A stretch of 14,020 bases of DNA, from contig CADBUS010000004.1 in NCBI GenBank assembly GCA_902797895.1, positions 1-14,020 of the forward strand, in the 5' to 3' direction. Below are positions 1-6,062 of the stretch, piece after piece; within the stretch, counting starts at the first letter, position 1, and each line of letters opens with the position of its first letter. A program made the position numbers and the translations under genes. The notes under the pieces are model-generated. The model was not told the DNA's origin, did not search any database, and saw only the letters and a list, made by a program, of their open reading frames with translations. The DNA is from an uncultured Bacteroidia bacterium (GTDB lineage: Bacteria > Bacteroidota > Bacteroidia > Bacteroidales > UBA932).

Positions 1-69
1 AAGACTACCGATAGTTATTGTTCGCAGACTGAATAATCCTAATCATTACAACAATCAATCGCGATAACC

Positions 70-1035
70 CTATCTCTTTACTTTCTTACCGTTTTTGCCG
101 CCTCTGGGGTGCGATTTTTTGTAAACCTCTTTTAGCTGCTCAAAGGAGTTATGGGTATAAACTTCTGTGGCTGCGAGACTTGAGTGGCCAAGCACCTCCT
201 TTATGCTGTTAAGGTCTGCTCCGTTATTCAGTAGCGCGGTGGCAAATGAGTGGCGCAATATATGAGGTGTCTTTTTGCCGCTTCCTCCCTTAATATTTGA
301 GAGTTCTCTTTTGACTACTCTGTTTATAAACTCCAGATAGAGAGGGCCTTTATTGTCTGTCAGAAAGAAAGCCGAAGTTGCATCATCAGACACAGCTGCC
401 GGAGCACTCTCTTCCTCTGCAGAGATAAACTCCTCTCTAACGCTCAGGTAATCAACTATTTTCTCGCACAAACTCTGCACCAGCGGAATCTCTCTCTCCT
501 TGCTCCCCTTACCCACTATTCTCAACACTCCTCGCTTAAGGTCAAAGTTCTCAACTTTAAGAGATGCCACCTCAGCCCTTCTAAGCCCCGTATCATAAAT
601 AAGGGTAATTATCATTCTGTCTCTCACTGATTTATAGTTGCTGCCAAGTGGAGAATCCATATACTGCTGCAGCAAATCCTGAGTCATAAAGAGTGGCAAC
701 CGTTTCTTCTGTTTGGGGCGTACCACCTCCTTAATGGGATTAGAGGGCATACGCTCCTGTTTTACAAGATAGTTGCAAAGTGTACTTAATGCGCTCAGCA
801 TAAGATTCACACTCTCGCTCTTTAGCCCGCTATCCAGGCAGTTAGCTATAAACCCCCTTATATTCAAAGGCTTAAGAGAGTCTATAAGCTCATCGTCTGG
901 TAACCCAGAAGATTCAGACTCCGGAAACATATATCCGCAATAGCGTTCAATGGCCTCATTATAAAGCCTTACGGTGCGGAGCGAATATCTCTTGCGCACT
1001 CTCAGATAATCTGCAAAATCCTCTCTTATGCCCAT
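70..1035 (-). CDS. xerC: Tyrosine recombinase, XerC/XerD type
   Basis: Site-specific recombinase of the Xer family, which resolves chromosome dimers at dif sites. Numbering from the chosen ATG at 1035 (321 aa), an N-terminal SAM-like DNA-binding domain (about 1-90) is followed by the catalytic domain. The full active-site set is visible: Arg152 in TGLRRAE, Lys176 in VGKGSKER, His258 and Arg261 in HILRHSFA, His284 in LGHSS and the nucleophile Tyr293 in EVYTH. An acidic Ala/Glu/Ser/Asp-rich insert at about 204-222 and a basic Lys/Gly tail are extra relative to E. coli Xer proteins (about 300 aa). An in-frame GTG at 1086 would add 17 residues, but those codons lie in the rpsU terminator hairpin and T-tract, and upstream of the probable promoter, so I reject it. 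XerC versus XerD cannot be told from one gene. In Bacteroides, as I recall, this gene sits before the hibernation factor hpf, which would lie beyond position 1. Confidence 0.9.
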   Translation of the reverse strand: MGIREDFADYLRVRKRYSLRTVRLYNEAIERYCGYMFPESESSGLPDDELIDSLKPLNIRGFIANCLDSGLKSESVNLMLSALSTLCNYLVKQERMPSNPIKEVVRPKQKKRLPLFMTQDLLQQYMDSPLGSNYKSVRDRMIITLIYDTGLRRAEVASLKVENFDLKRGVLRIVGKGSKEREIPLVQSLCEKIVDYLSVREEFISAEEESAPAAVSDDATSAFFLTDNKGPLYLEFINRVVKRELSNIKGGSGKKTPHILRHSFATALLNNGADLNSIKEVLGHSSLAATEVYTHNSFEQLKEVYKKSHPRGGKNGKKVKR

Positions 1036-1052
1036 ATATCTGTCGCGATGAG

Positions 1053-1060
1053 CAAAGTTA
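1053..1060 (-). promoter_or_regulatory. Probable -7 element for xerC
   Basis: On the minus strand this reads TAACTTTG, a full match to the Bacteroidota -7 consensus TAnnTTTG. It directly follows the rpsU terminator T-tract and ends 17 nt before the xerC ATG at 1035, so a transcript would have a leader of only about 10 nt. No good TTTG -33 element is seen at the expected distance; the region it would occupy is the terminator stem. Inference only. Confidence 0.45.
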
Positions 1061-1087
1061 AAAAAAAGGCGCCGCAAAAGCGACACC
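1060..1087 (-). terminator. Rho-independent terminator of rpsU
   Basis: On the minus strand the sequence forms an 8-bp stem, GGTGTCGC (1087-1080) with GCGGCGCC (1075-1068), closed by a TTTT loop and followed by eight T residues (1067-1060). Two of the pairs are G-U, which work only in RNA read from the minus strand, so the terminator is strand-specific. It lies 33 nt after the rpsU stop codon, as expected for that gene. Confidence 0.88.
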
Positions 1088-1120
1088 TAACATTTATTAA
1101 CCCTAAAAAAACAACGCAAA

Positions 1121-1312
1121 TTATTCCTCATTGAGTTGCAGGTGCTTTACATAGATAGCCTTCATAACCTGAGCGCGCCTCTTTACAGAAGGCTTCTCAA
1201 AGGTCTTCCTATCTCTGAGCTCGCGGATCATACCGGTCTTCTCAAACTTTCTCTTAAACTTCTTAAGAGCCCTATCTATATTTTCGCCATCCTTAATTGG
1301 TATAATAATCAC
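1121..1312 (-). CDS. rpsU: 30S ribosomal protein bS21
   Basis: Small-subunit ribosomal protein bS21, 63 aa, very basic, bound near the 3' end of 16S rRNA on the platform. The protein starts IIIPIKDGENIDRALKKFKR after the initiator and ends with KAIYVKHLQLNEE, matching Bacteroidota bS21 over its whole length. The start is GTG at 1312-1310. A longer in-frame reading from TTG at 1366 adds 18 residues not found in the family and would begin inside the -7 promoter element, so it is rejected. Tyr54 (in KAIYVKH) is at the position I recall being implicated in sequestering the anti-SD of 16S rRNA in Bacteroidota ribosomes. Own promoter, strong SD and own terminator make this a monocistronic unit, divergent from mutA. 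Confidence 0.95.
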   Translation of the reverse strand: MIIIPIKDGENIDRALKKFKRKFEKTGMIRELRDRKTFEKPSVKRRAQVMKAIYVKHLQLNEE

Positions 1313-1320
1313 TCTAAACC

Positions 1321-1330
1321 ACCTCCTTTT
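1321..1330 (-). promoter_or_regulatory. Strong Shine-Dalgarno site of rpsU
   Basis: The minus strand reads AAAAGGAGGT at 1330-1321, then 8 nt, then the GTG start. It matches the complement of the 16S rRNA 3' tail almost perfectly. This is exceptional here: mutA, the DUF486 gene, the hydrogenase gene and the adaptor gene have A/T-rich leaders without a comparable site. In Flavobacterium a strong SD on rpsU has been proposed to allow autoregulation by bS21. A small potential hairpin (GCGG, 6-nt loop, CCGC; 1349-1336) precedes it but does not cover the SD. Confidence 0.85.
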
Positions 1331-1363
1331 TCTTTGCGGAAAAACCCGCCTCAATTGGGAGCG

Positions 1364-1396
1364 CAAAGGTAGTAAAAAATTCCCAACCCTCCCAAA
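1364..1396 (-). promoter_or_regulatory. Promoter of rpsU (-33/-7)
   Basis: On the minus strand TTTG (1396-1393) is followed after 21 nt by TACCTTTG (1371-1364), a full match to the Bacteroidota -33/-7 pattern TTTG...TAnnTTTG. Transcription should start around 1355-1359, giving a leader of about 45 nt that carries the SD. Confidence 0.7.
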
Positions 1397-1407
1397 AAAT
1401 ATTTTTT
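1394..1407. repeat. 14-bp A/T palindrome between divergent promoters
   Basis: Perfect palindrome AAAAAATATTTTTT. It overlaps the -33 element of the rpsU promoter and lies about 30 bp upstream of the mutA -33 region. A-tracts like this bend DNA and can act as UP-like elements; no function is shown here. Confidence 0.5.
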
Positions 1408-1435
1408 AAGCTATTCTCTCACTATTTGAATGCCA

Positions 1436-1471
1436 TTTTGGGCACACTTTACATCAAAATGAGTATATTTG
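1436..1471 (+). promoter_or_regulatory. Probable promoter of mutAB
   Basis: TATATTTG at 1464-1471 matches the Bacteroidota -7 consensus TAnnTTTG. TTTTG at 1436-1440 is a possible -33 element, though the 23-nt gap is a little long. The start would fall near 1477, about 20 nt before the mutA ATG, leaving no room for a cobalamin riboswitch. Confidence 0.55.
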
Positions 1472-1496
1472 TAGAATAATAAAACAGCTAAATAAA

Positions 1497-3350
1497 ATGG
1501 CAGAGAAATTATTTACTGAATTTCCTCCTGTGCCGAAACAGACTTGGGAGGAGGCAATCATTAAGGATTTGAAGGGTGCCGACTATCAGAAAAAATTGGT
1601 TTGGAAGACTATGGAAGGTTTTTCTGTGCAGCCGTACTACCGCGCAGAAGACCTCAAAGATCTAAAAACCCTAAATTCTGAGGCCGGACAGTTCCCATTC
1701 ATAAGAGGCACCAAAACAAATAATACCTGGCTTATAAGGCAGGATTATCTTGTTATGGGCAATTTTAAGAAAGCCAATGCTTTGGCTTTAGATGGAATGA
1801 TGAAGGGCGTTACCGCAGTAGGTTATGACCTTACAGAGACTCTAAAGGTCTCAAAAGATGATTTAAGAACCCTACTCAAAGGCTTCTCATTCAAAGCGGT
1901 GGAGATTAACTTCAAGGGATGCAAAGATCTCTCGTTGCTAAGAAATTTCATCGCGATAGTTAAAGAGGAAGGGGTTAAACCTGCCGATGTAAGGGCCTCT
2001 TTTGACTACGATCCTCTAAAGGAGATGAATCTTGTTGGAAGGTATGCCAAATCTGCAGCAGTCAAACAACTCAGAGAGGCCATTGAGCTCTCAATAGAGT
2101 ATCCAAATATCTCTGTTATAGGGATATATGCCTATCTGTTCAACAATGCCGGCAGCACTATCACTCAGGAGCTCGCCTACGGAATGAGTATGGGAAGCGA
2201 GTATCTTAACCTGCTGCAAGAGGCTGGCGGAAAGATAGATGAGTTTGCTCCTAAGATGAAGTTCACCTTCTCTATCAGCGGCAACTACTTTATGGAAATT
2301 GCAAAGTTCCGCGCTGCAAGGCTTCTGTGGGCAAACATAGTAAAAGCATACGGAGCCAAGAAAGACAACAGCTGCAAAATTAAGGTACACGCCGTAACAA
2401 GTGCTTGGAATCAAACTGTTTACGATCCATACGTTAATATGCTCCGCGATACTACCGAGGCTATGAGCGGTGCTATTGCAGGAGTGGATTCTATGGAGGT
2501 GCTTCCGTTTGACCACGCCTACAAAAAGGCCGGCGAGTTCTCCAACAGAATGGCCCGCAACATACAGAGCCTGCTGTTGGATGAGTCTCATTTTGATAAA
2601 GTTGTAGATCCGTCTGCCGGTTCTTACTACATAGAGGAACTTACTCAGTCTGTAGCACAGGCCTCTTGGGATCTCTTCAAAAAGGTTGAGGAGGAGGGCG
2701 GCTATGTTGAGTGCTTTAAGAAAGAGAGCATACAGGATGCCGTTAAGGAGACTGCCCTAAAGAGAGATTCCAACATTGCAACAAGAAGAGATACTCTCTT
2801 GGGTACTAACCAGTTCCCTAACTTTACCGAAGTGGCAGAAAAAGAGGTTAAGGCCAAAACCGTAACCAGAAAGAGAGCCCCTAAGAAGATTAGCGGTATG
2901 GTTGGCCGTCCGTTTGATCTCTACAGAGGTGCTATGGCCTTTGAGGAGCTAAGATACAAGACAGATACTGCCGCCAAACGCCCTGTTGCATTTATGGTAA
3001 CATACGGCAATCTTGCAATGTGCAGAGCAAGAGCGCAGTTTGCCTGCAACTTCTTTGCAGTAGCCGGTTTTGAGGTTGTGGATAACAATAGGTTCAACTC
3101 TCCTGAGGAGGGGGCAAAAGCAGCCCTAAAGGCAAAGGCAGATATTGTAGTTGCCTGCTCTTCAGACGATGAGTATGCCAATGAGGTTCCTCAGATTGCA
3201 AAAATTATTGGCAAGAAGGCAATAGTTGTTGTTGCCGGTGAGCCTGAGTGCAAAGAGGATCTTATCTCAAAGGGAATAGATAAGTTCATAAGTGTACGCA
3301 GCAATGTGCTTGAGACACTTAAAGAGTATCAGCAAAAACTTATAAAATAG
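1497..3350 (+). CDS. mutA: Methylmalonyl-CoA mutase, small subunit
   Basis: Non-catalytic partner subunit of the heterodimeric B12 enzyme that interconverts succinyl-CoA and (R)-methylmalonyl-CoA. The 617-aa length is normal for the family. Residues about 20-440 form the TIM-barrel-like mutase domain (FSISGNYFMEIAKFRAARLL at 257-276 and DPSAGSYYIE at 371-380 are shared with MutB). A Lys/Arg-rich linker (about 448-464) leads to a degenerate cobalamin-binding domain (about 495-617). There the DxHxxG motif that carries the cobalt ligand in MutB is replaced by TYGNLAMCR (502-510), so this subunit cannot bind B12 in the base-off/His-on mode, as is usual for MutA. It is the first gene of a two-gene operon with mutB 13 nt downstream. 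The start ATG has an A-rich leader without an SD, and the N-terminus (AEKLFTEFPPV) matches Bacteroidota homologues. Confidence 0.95.
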   Translation: MAEKLFTEFPPVPKQTWEEAIIKDLKGADYQKKLVWKTMEGFSVQPYYRAEDLKDLKTLNSEAGQFPFIRGTKTNNTWLIRQDYLVMGNFKKANALALDGMMKGVTAVGYDLTETLKVSKDDLRTLLKGFSFKAVEINFKGCKDLSLLRNFIAIVKEEGVKPADVRASFDYDPLKEMNLVGRYAKSAAVKQLREAIELSIEYPNISVIGIYAYLFNNAGSTITQELAYGMSMGSEYLNLLQEAGGKIDEFAPKMKFTFSISGNYFMEIAKFRAARLLWANIVKAYGAKKDNSCKIKVHAVTSAWNQTVYDPYVNMLRDTTEAMSGAIAGVDSMEVLPFDHAYKKAGEFSNRMARNIQSLLLDESHFDKVVDPSAGSYYIEELTQSVAQASWDLFKKVEEEGGYVECFKKESIQDAVKETALKRDSNIATRRDTLLGTNQFPNFTEVAEKEVKAKTVTRKRAPKKISGMVGRPFDLYRGAMAFEELRYKTDTAAKRPVAFMVTYGNLAMCRARAQFACNFFAVAGFEVVDNNRFNSPEEGAKAALKAKADIVVACSSDDEYANEVPQIAKIIGKKAIVVVAGEPECKEDLISKGIDKFISVRSNVLETLKEYQQKLIK

Positions 3351-3356
3351 GGAGGG
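3351..3356 (+). promoter_or_regulatory. SD-like sequence before mutB
   Basis: GGAGGG directly after the mutA stop codon, 7 nt before the mutB ATG. One of only two clear purine-rich SD-like sites in the window, here at an operon-internal start where it could help re-initiation; function is uncertain in this lineage. Confidence 0.45.
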
Positions 3357-3363
3357 TTGAGTT

Positions 3364-5526
3364 ATGCGTCCAAAATTTAACGAACTTGTATATAAGCAGC
3401 CTGAAGCTAAAGCAGTTAAAGGCACAAAAAAGGTAGCTGCCAAAGGTGCCAAAAAGGCAGATGAAAATGTTTGGAACACCGCAGAAAAGATTGCGGTAAA
3501 GAGCTACTATACAGCAAAGGACTTGGAGAAGATGGAGCACTTGCACTACGCTGCCGGTGTTGCACCTTTCTTAAGAGGCCCATACAGCACAATGTATGTT
3601 CAAAAGCCTTGGACAGTGCGCCAGTATGCAGGCTTCTCCACAGCAGAGGAGTCCAACGCCTTCTACAGAAGAAACTTGGCAGCAGGCCAGAAAGGTCTTT
3701 CCGTTGCATTTGACCTCCCTACCCACAGAGGCTACAACGCAGATAATCCAAGAGTTGTAGGCGATGTTGGAAAGGCCGGTGTAAGTATCTGTTCTGTAGA
3801 GGATATGAAGATTCTGTTTGATCAGATTCCTCTTGGAAAGATGTCTGTATCAATGACAATGAACGGCGCCGTACTCCCTGTTATGGCCTTCTACATTGTA
3901 GCCGGCTTGGAGCAGGGTGTCAAGTTGGAGGAGATGGCCGGTACAATCCAAAACGATATTCTAAAGGAGTTTATGGTGCGTAACACATATATCTATCCGC
4001 CTGAATTCTCTATGAGAATAATTGGAGATATATTTGCCTACACCTCACAGTTTATGCCAAAGTTCAACTCAATATCAATATCCGGCTACCATATGCAGGA
4101 GGCCGGTGCTACCAACGATATTGAGATGGCATACACCCTTGCAGATGGTTTGGAGTACCTGCGTACAGGTATCAAGGCCGGCATAGAGGTGGATAAGTTT
4201 GCTCCACGCCTCTCGTTCTTCTGGGCCATTGGAACTAACCACTTTATGGAGATTGCCAAGATGAGGGCAGCCAGAATGTTGTGGGCAAAGATTGTAAACC
4301 AGTTCAATCCTAAGAATCCTAAGAGTTTGAGCCTTAGAACTCACTGCCAAACCTCAGGTTGGTCTTTGACAGAGCAGGATCCGTTCAACAATGTGGCAAG
4401 AACCTGTATTGAGGCAATGGGAGCTGCACTCGGCCATACCCAGAGCTTGCACACCAACGCTTTGGACGAGGCTATTGCACTGCCTACAGATTTCTCTGCA
4501 CGTATTGCCAGAAATACTCAGATTTACATACAGCAGGAGACTCAGGTTTGCCGCTCTATAGATCCTTGGGCCGGCTCATACTACATAGAGTCTCTTACCA
4601 ACGAGCTGGCTCACAAGGCTTGGGGGCATATTCAGGAGGTTGAGAAACTCGGCGGTATGGCAAAGGCTATCGAAACAGGTATTCCTAAGCTAAGGATTGA
4701 GGAGGCTGCCGCACGCAAGCAGGCACGCATAGACTCCGGAGAGGAGACTATCATTGGCCTCAACCGCTATCGCCTTGAGCACGAAGATCCTATAAAGATT
4801 TTGGATATTGACAACACCAAGGTGAGAGAGCAGCAAGTTGCACGCCTTGAGCAGCTCAGAAAGAACAGAGATAACAATAAGGTTGAACAATGTCTTGCAG
4901 CTATAACAGAGGCAGTAAGAACCAAGAAGGGCAACCTGCTTGCATTGGCAGTTGAGGCTGCAAAGGCAAGGGCTTCCCTTGGAGAGATTTCAGATGCCTG
5001 CGAAAAGATAGTTGGAAGATACACAGCAAAGATACGTATGAATGTAGGTGTATATTCATCTGAAGTAAAGAAAGATAGCGAGTTTGAGAAGGCTAAGAAG
5101 ATGGTTGCCGAGTTTGCAAAGAAAGAGGGACGCCAACCTCGTATTATGATTGCCAAACTTGGACAGGACGGCCACGACAGAGGAGCAAAGGTTGTAGCTA
5201 CCGGCTATGCAGATTGCGGCTTTGATGTGGATATGGGACCACTCTTCCAGACTCCGGCGGAGGCTGCAAAACAGGCAGTTGAGAACGATGTACACATTGT
5301 AGGTGTATCATCTCTTGCAGCAGGCCACAAAACCCTTGTACCTCAGATTATCAATGAGCTCAAAAAGCTCGGCAGAGAGGATATTATAGTTGTAGCCGGC
5401 GGAGTTATTCCTGCACAGGATTACGATGCTCTCTACAAGGCAGGTGCAGCTGCCATATTTGGCCCTGGCACCAGAATCTCCTTCTCTGTAATAAAGATGA
5501 TTGAGCTTTTGAACCAACGATTCTAA
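3364..5526 (+). CDS. mutB: Methylmalonyl-CoA mutase, large catalytic subunit
   Basis: Catalytic adenosylcobalamin-dependent subunit (720 aa) of methylmalonyl-CoA mutase, a key step of propionate formation from succinate or of its reverse. The barrel domain (about 45-480) contains TVRQYAGFSTAEESNAFYRR, AFDLPTHRG, YPPEFSMRII and SGYHMQEAGAT. By comparison from memory with the Propionibacterium enzyme, Tyr88, Arg206, Tyr242 and His243 fit the substrate-binding set. The C-terminal B12 domain (about 590-720) has intact DGHDRG (602-607), with His604 as the cobalt ligand, then SSLAAG (649-654) and GG (679-680). All expected catalytic features are present. Odd: residues 15-34 are a Lys/Ala/Gly-rich stretch between the N-terminal tail and the conserved core. 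Followed by a terminator. No epimerase, decarboxylase or MeaB chaperone gene is in the window. Confidence 0.97.
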   Translation: MRPKFNELVYKQPEAKAVKGTKKVAAKGAKKADENVWNTAEKIAVKSYYTAKDLEKMEHLHYAAGVAPFLRGPYSTMYVQKPWTVRQYAGFSTAEESNAFYRRNLAAGQKGLSVAFDLPTHRGYNADNPRVVGDVGKAGVSICSVEDMKILFDQIPLGKMSVSMTMNGAVLPVMAFYIVAGLEQGVKLEEMAGTIQNDILKEFMVRNTYIYPPEFSMRIIGDIFAYTSQFMPKFNSISISGYHMQEAGATNDIEMAYTLADGLEYLRTGIKAGIEVDKFAPRLSFFWAIGTNHFMEIAKMRAARMLWAKIVNQFNPKNPKSLSLRTHCQTSGWSLTEQDPFNNVARTCIEAMGAALGHTQSLHTNALDEAIALPTDFSARIARNTQIYIQQETQVCRSIDPWAGSYYIESLTNELAHKAWGHIQEVEKLGGMAKAIETGIPKLRIEEAAARKQARIDSGEETIIGLNRYRLEHEDPIKILDIDNTKVREQQVARLEQLRKNRDNNKVEQCLAAITEAVRTKKGNLLALAVEAAKARASLGEISDACEKIVGRYTAKIRMNVGVYSSEVKKDSEFEKAKKMVAEFAKKEGRQPRIMIAKLGQDGHDRGAKVVATGYADCGFDVDMGPLFQTPAEAAKQAVENDVHIVGVSSLAAGHKTLVPQIINELKKLGREDIIVVAGGVIPAQDYDALYKAGAAAIFGPGTRISFSVIKMIELLNQRF

Positions 5527-5549
5527 AGAATTGAAAATAGTTTAGATAT

Positions 5550-5584
5550 GGGGCTTGACTCAATGGTTAAGCCCCTTTCTTATT
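5550..5584 (+). terminator. Rho-independent terminator of mutAB
   Basis: A 10-bp stem, GGGGCTTGAC (5550-5559) with GTTAAGCCCC (5566-5575), has one G-U pair and the 6-nt loop TCAATG, and is followed by TTTCTTATT. It lies 23 nt after the mutB stop codon. Confidence 0.9.
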
Positions 5585-5597
5585 AGAAAATTTTAAT

Positions 5598-5966
5598 ATG
5601 AACAGAGGATTGCTTACAATACTGATGCTTATTGTATCCAACAGCTTTATGACTTTGGCCTGGTACGGTCATCTTAAATTCAGGACAAACACCTTGCTCC
5701 CCAAGTGGGGAATTGCAGGCATTGTGTTAATCAGCTGGTGTATAGCCCTGTTTGAATACTCATTTATGATACCGGCCAACAGAATAGGTTTTAACCAGTT
5801 CGGCGGCCCATTCAATCTTGTTCAGCTTAAGGTTATACAGGAGGTTATTTCTATCTCCGTATTTCTGATTTTTACCCTGCTTTTCTTTAAGATGCAGAGC
5901 TTCAATTACAACCATCTGATAGCTTTCTTTTTGCTTATAGGAGCGGTTTACTTTGTATTTAAGTAG
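5598..5966 (+). CDS. DUF486 (DMT-like) small membrane protein
   Basis: A 122-aa protein with four predicted membrane helices (about 5-22, 36-54, 82-98 and 105-121). The central conserved stretch ALFEYSFMIPANRIG, then GGPFNLVQLKVIQEVI, is the signature of the DUF486 family, which resembles one half of a drug/metabolite transporter. The family has no established substrate that I know. It lies between the mutAB terminator and the hydrogenase gene. I see no full TAnnTTTG element in its 71-nt upstream gap, so its promoter is unclear; read-through of the terminator is possible. The start ATG follows an A/T-rich leader with A at -3, as for other genes here. Confidence 0.85.
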   Translation: MNRGLLTILMLIVSNSFMTLAWYGHLKFRTNTLLPKWGIAGIVLISWCIALFEYSFMIPANRIGFNQFGGPFNLVQLKVIQEVISISVFLIFTLLFFKMQSFNYNHLIAFFLLIGAVYFVFK

Positions 5967-6002
5967 CATCATATCAGATAGTTGCAGCAAGAGTTTCGCA
6001 AA

Positions 6003-6034
6003 TTTCTTTTAACGATAAAAAAAGCGTAAATTTG
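6003..6034 (+). promoter_or_regulatory. Probable promoter of the hydrogenase gene
   Basis: TAAATTTG at 6027-6034 matches the -7 consensus TAnnTTTG. TTTC at 6003-6006 is an imperfect -33 element 20 nt upstream. The ATG at 6063 would have a leader of about 20 nt, A/T-rich with no SD. It may also serve downstream genes, since no terminator or full promoter is seen before parE. Confidence 0.5.
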
Positions 6035-6062
6035 GGGGTTTGGAATCTTTAATATATAAAAT

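Noticed and set aside
1..69. Possible start of a gene or tRNA downstream of xerC
   Set aside because: The only minus-strand ATG (44-46) opens a 13-codon frame; no tRNA fold, terminator or TAnnTTTG element is seen. hpf may follow outside the window.
1121..1366. 81-residue reading of bS21 starting at TTG 1366
   Set aside because: The extra 18 residues do not fit the bS21 family and start inside the -7 promoter element; the GTG at 1312 has a strong SD.
1136..1372. Plus-strand frame opposite rpsU
   Set aside because: It is antisense to the clearly conserved rpsU gene and spells no recognisable protein.
1441..1496. Cobalamin riboswitch upstream of mutA
   Set aside because: The probable start site leaves a leader of only about 20 nt, and no B12-box-like sequence is visible.
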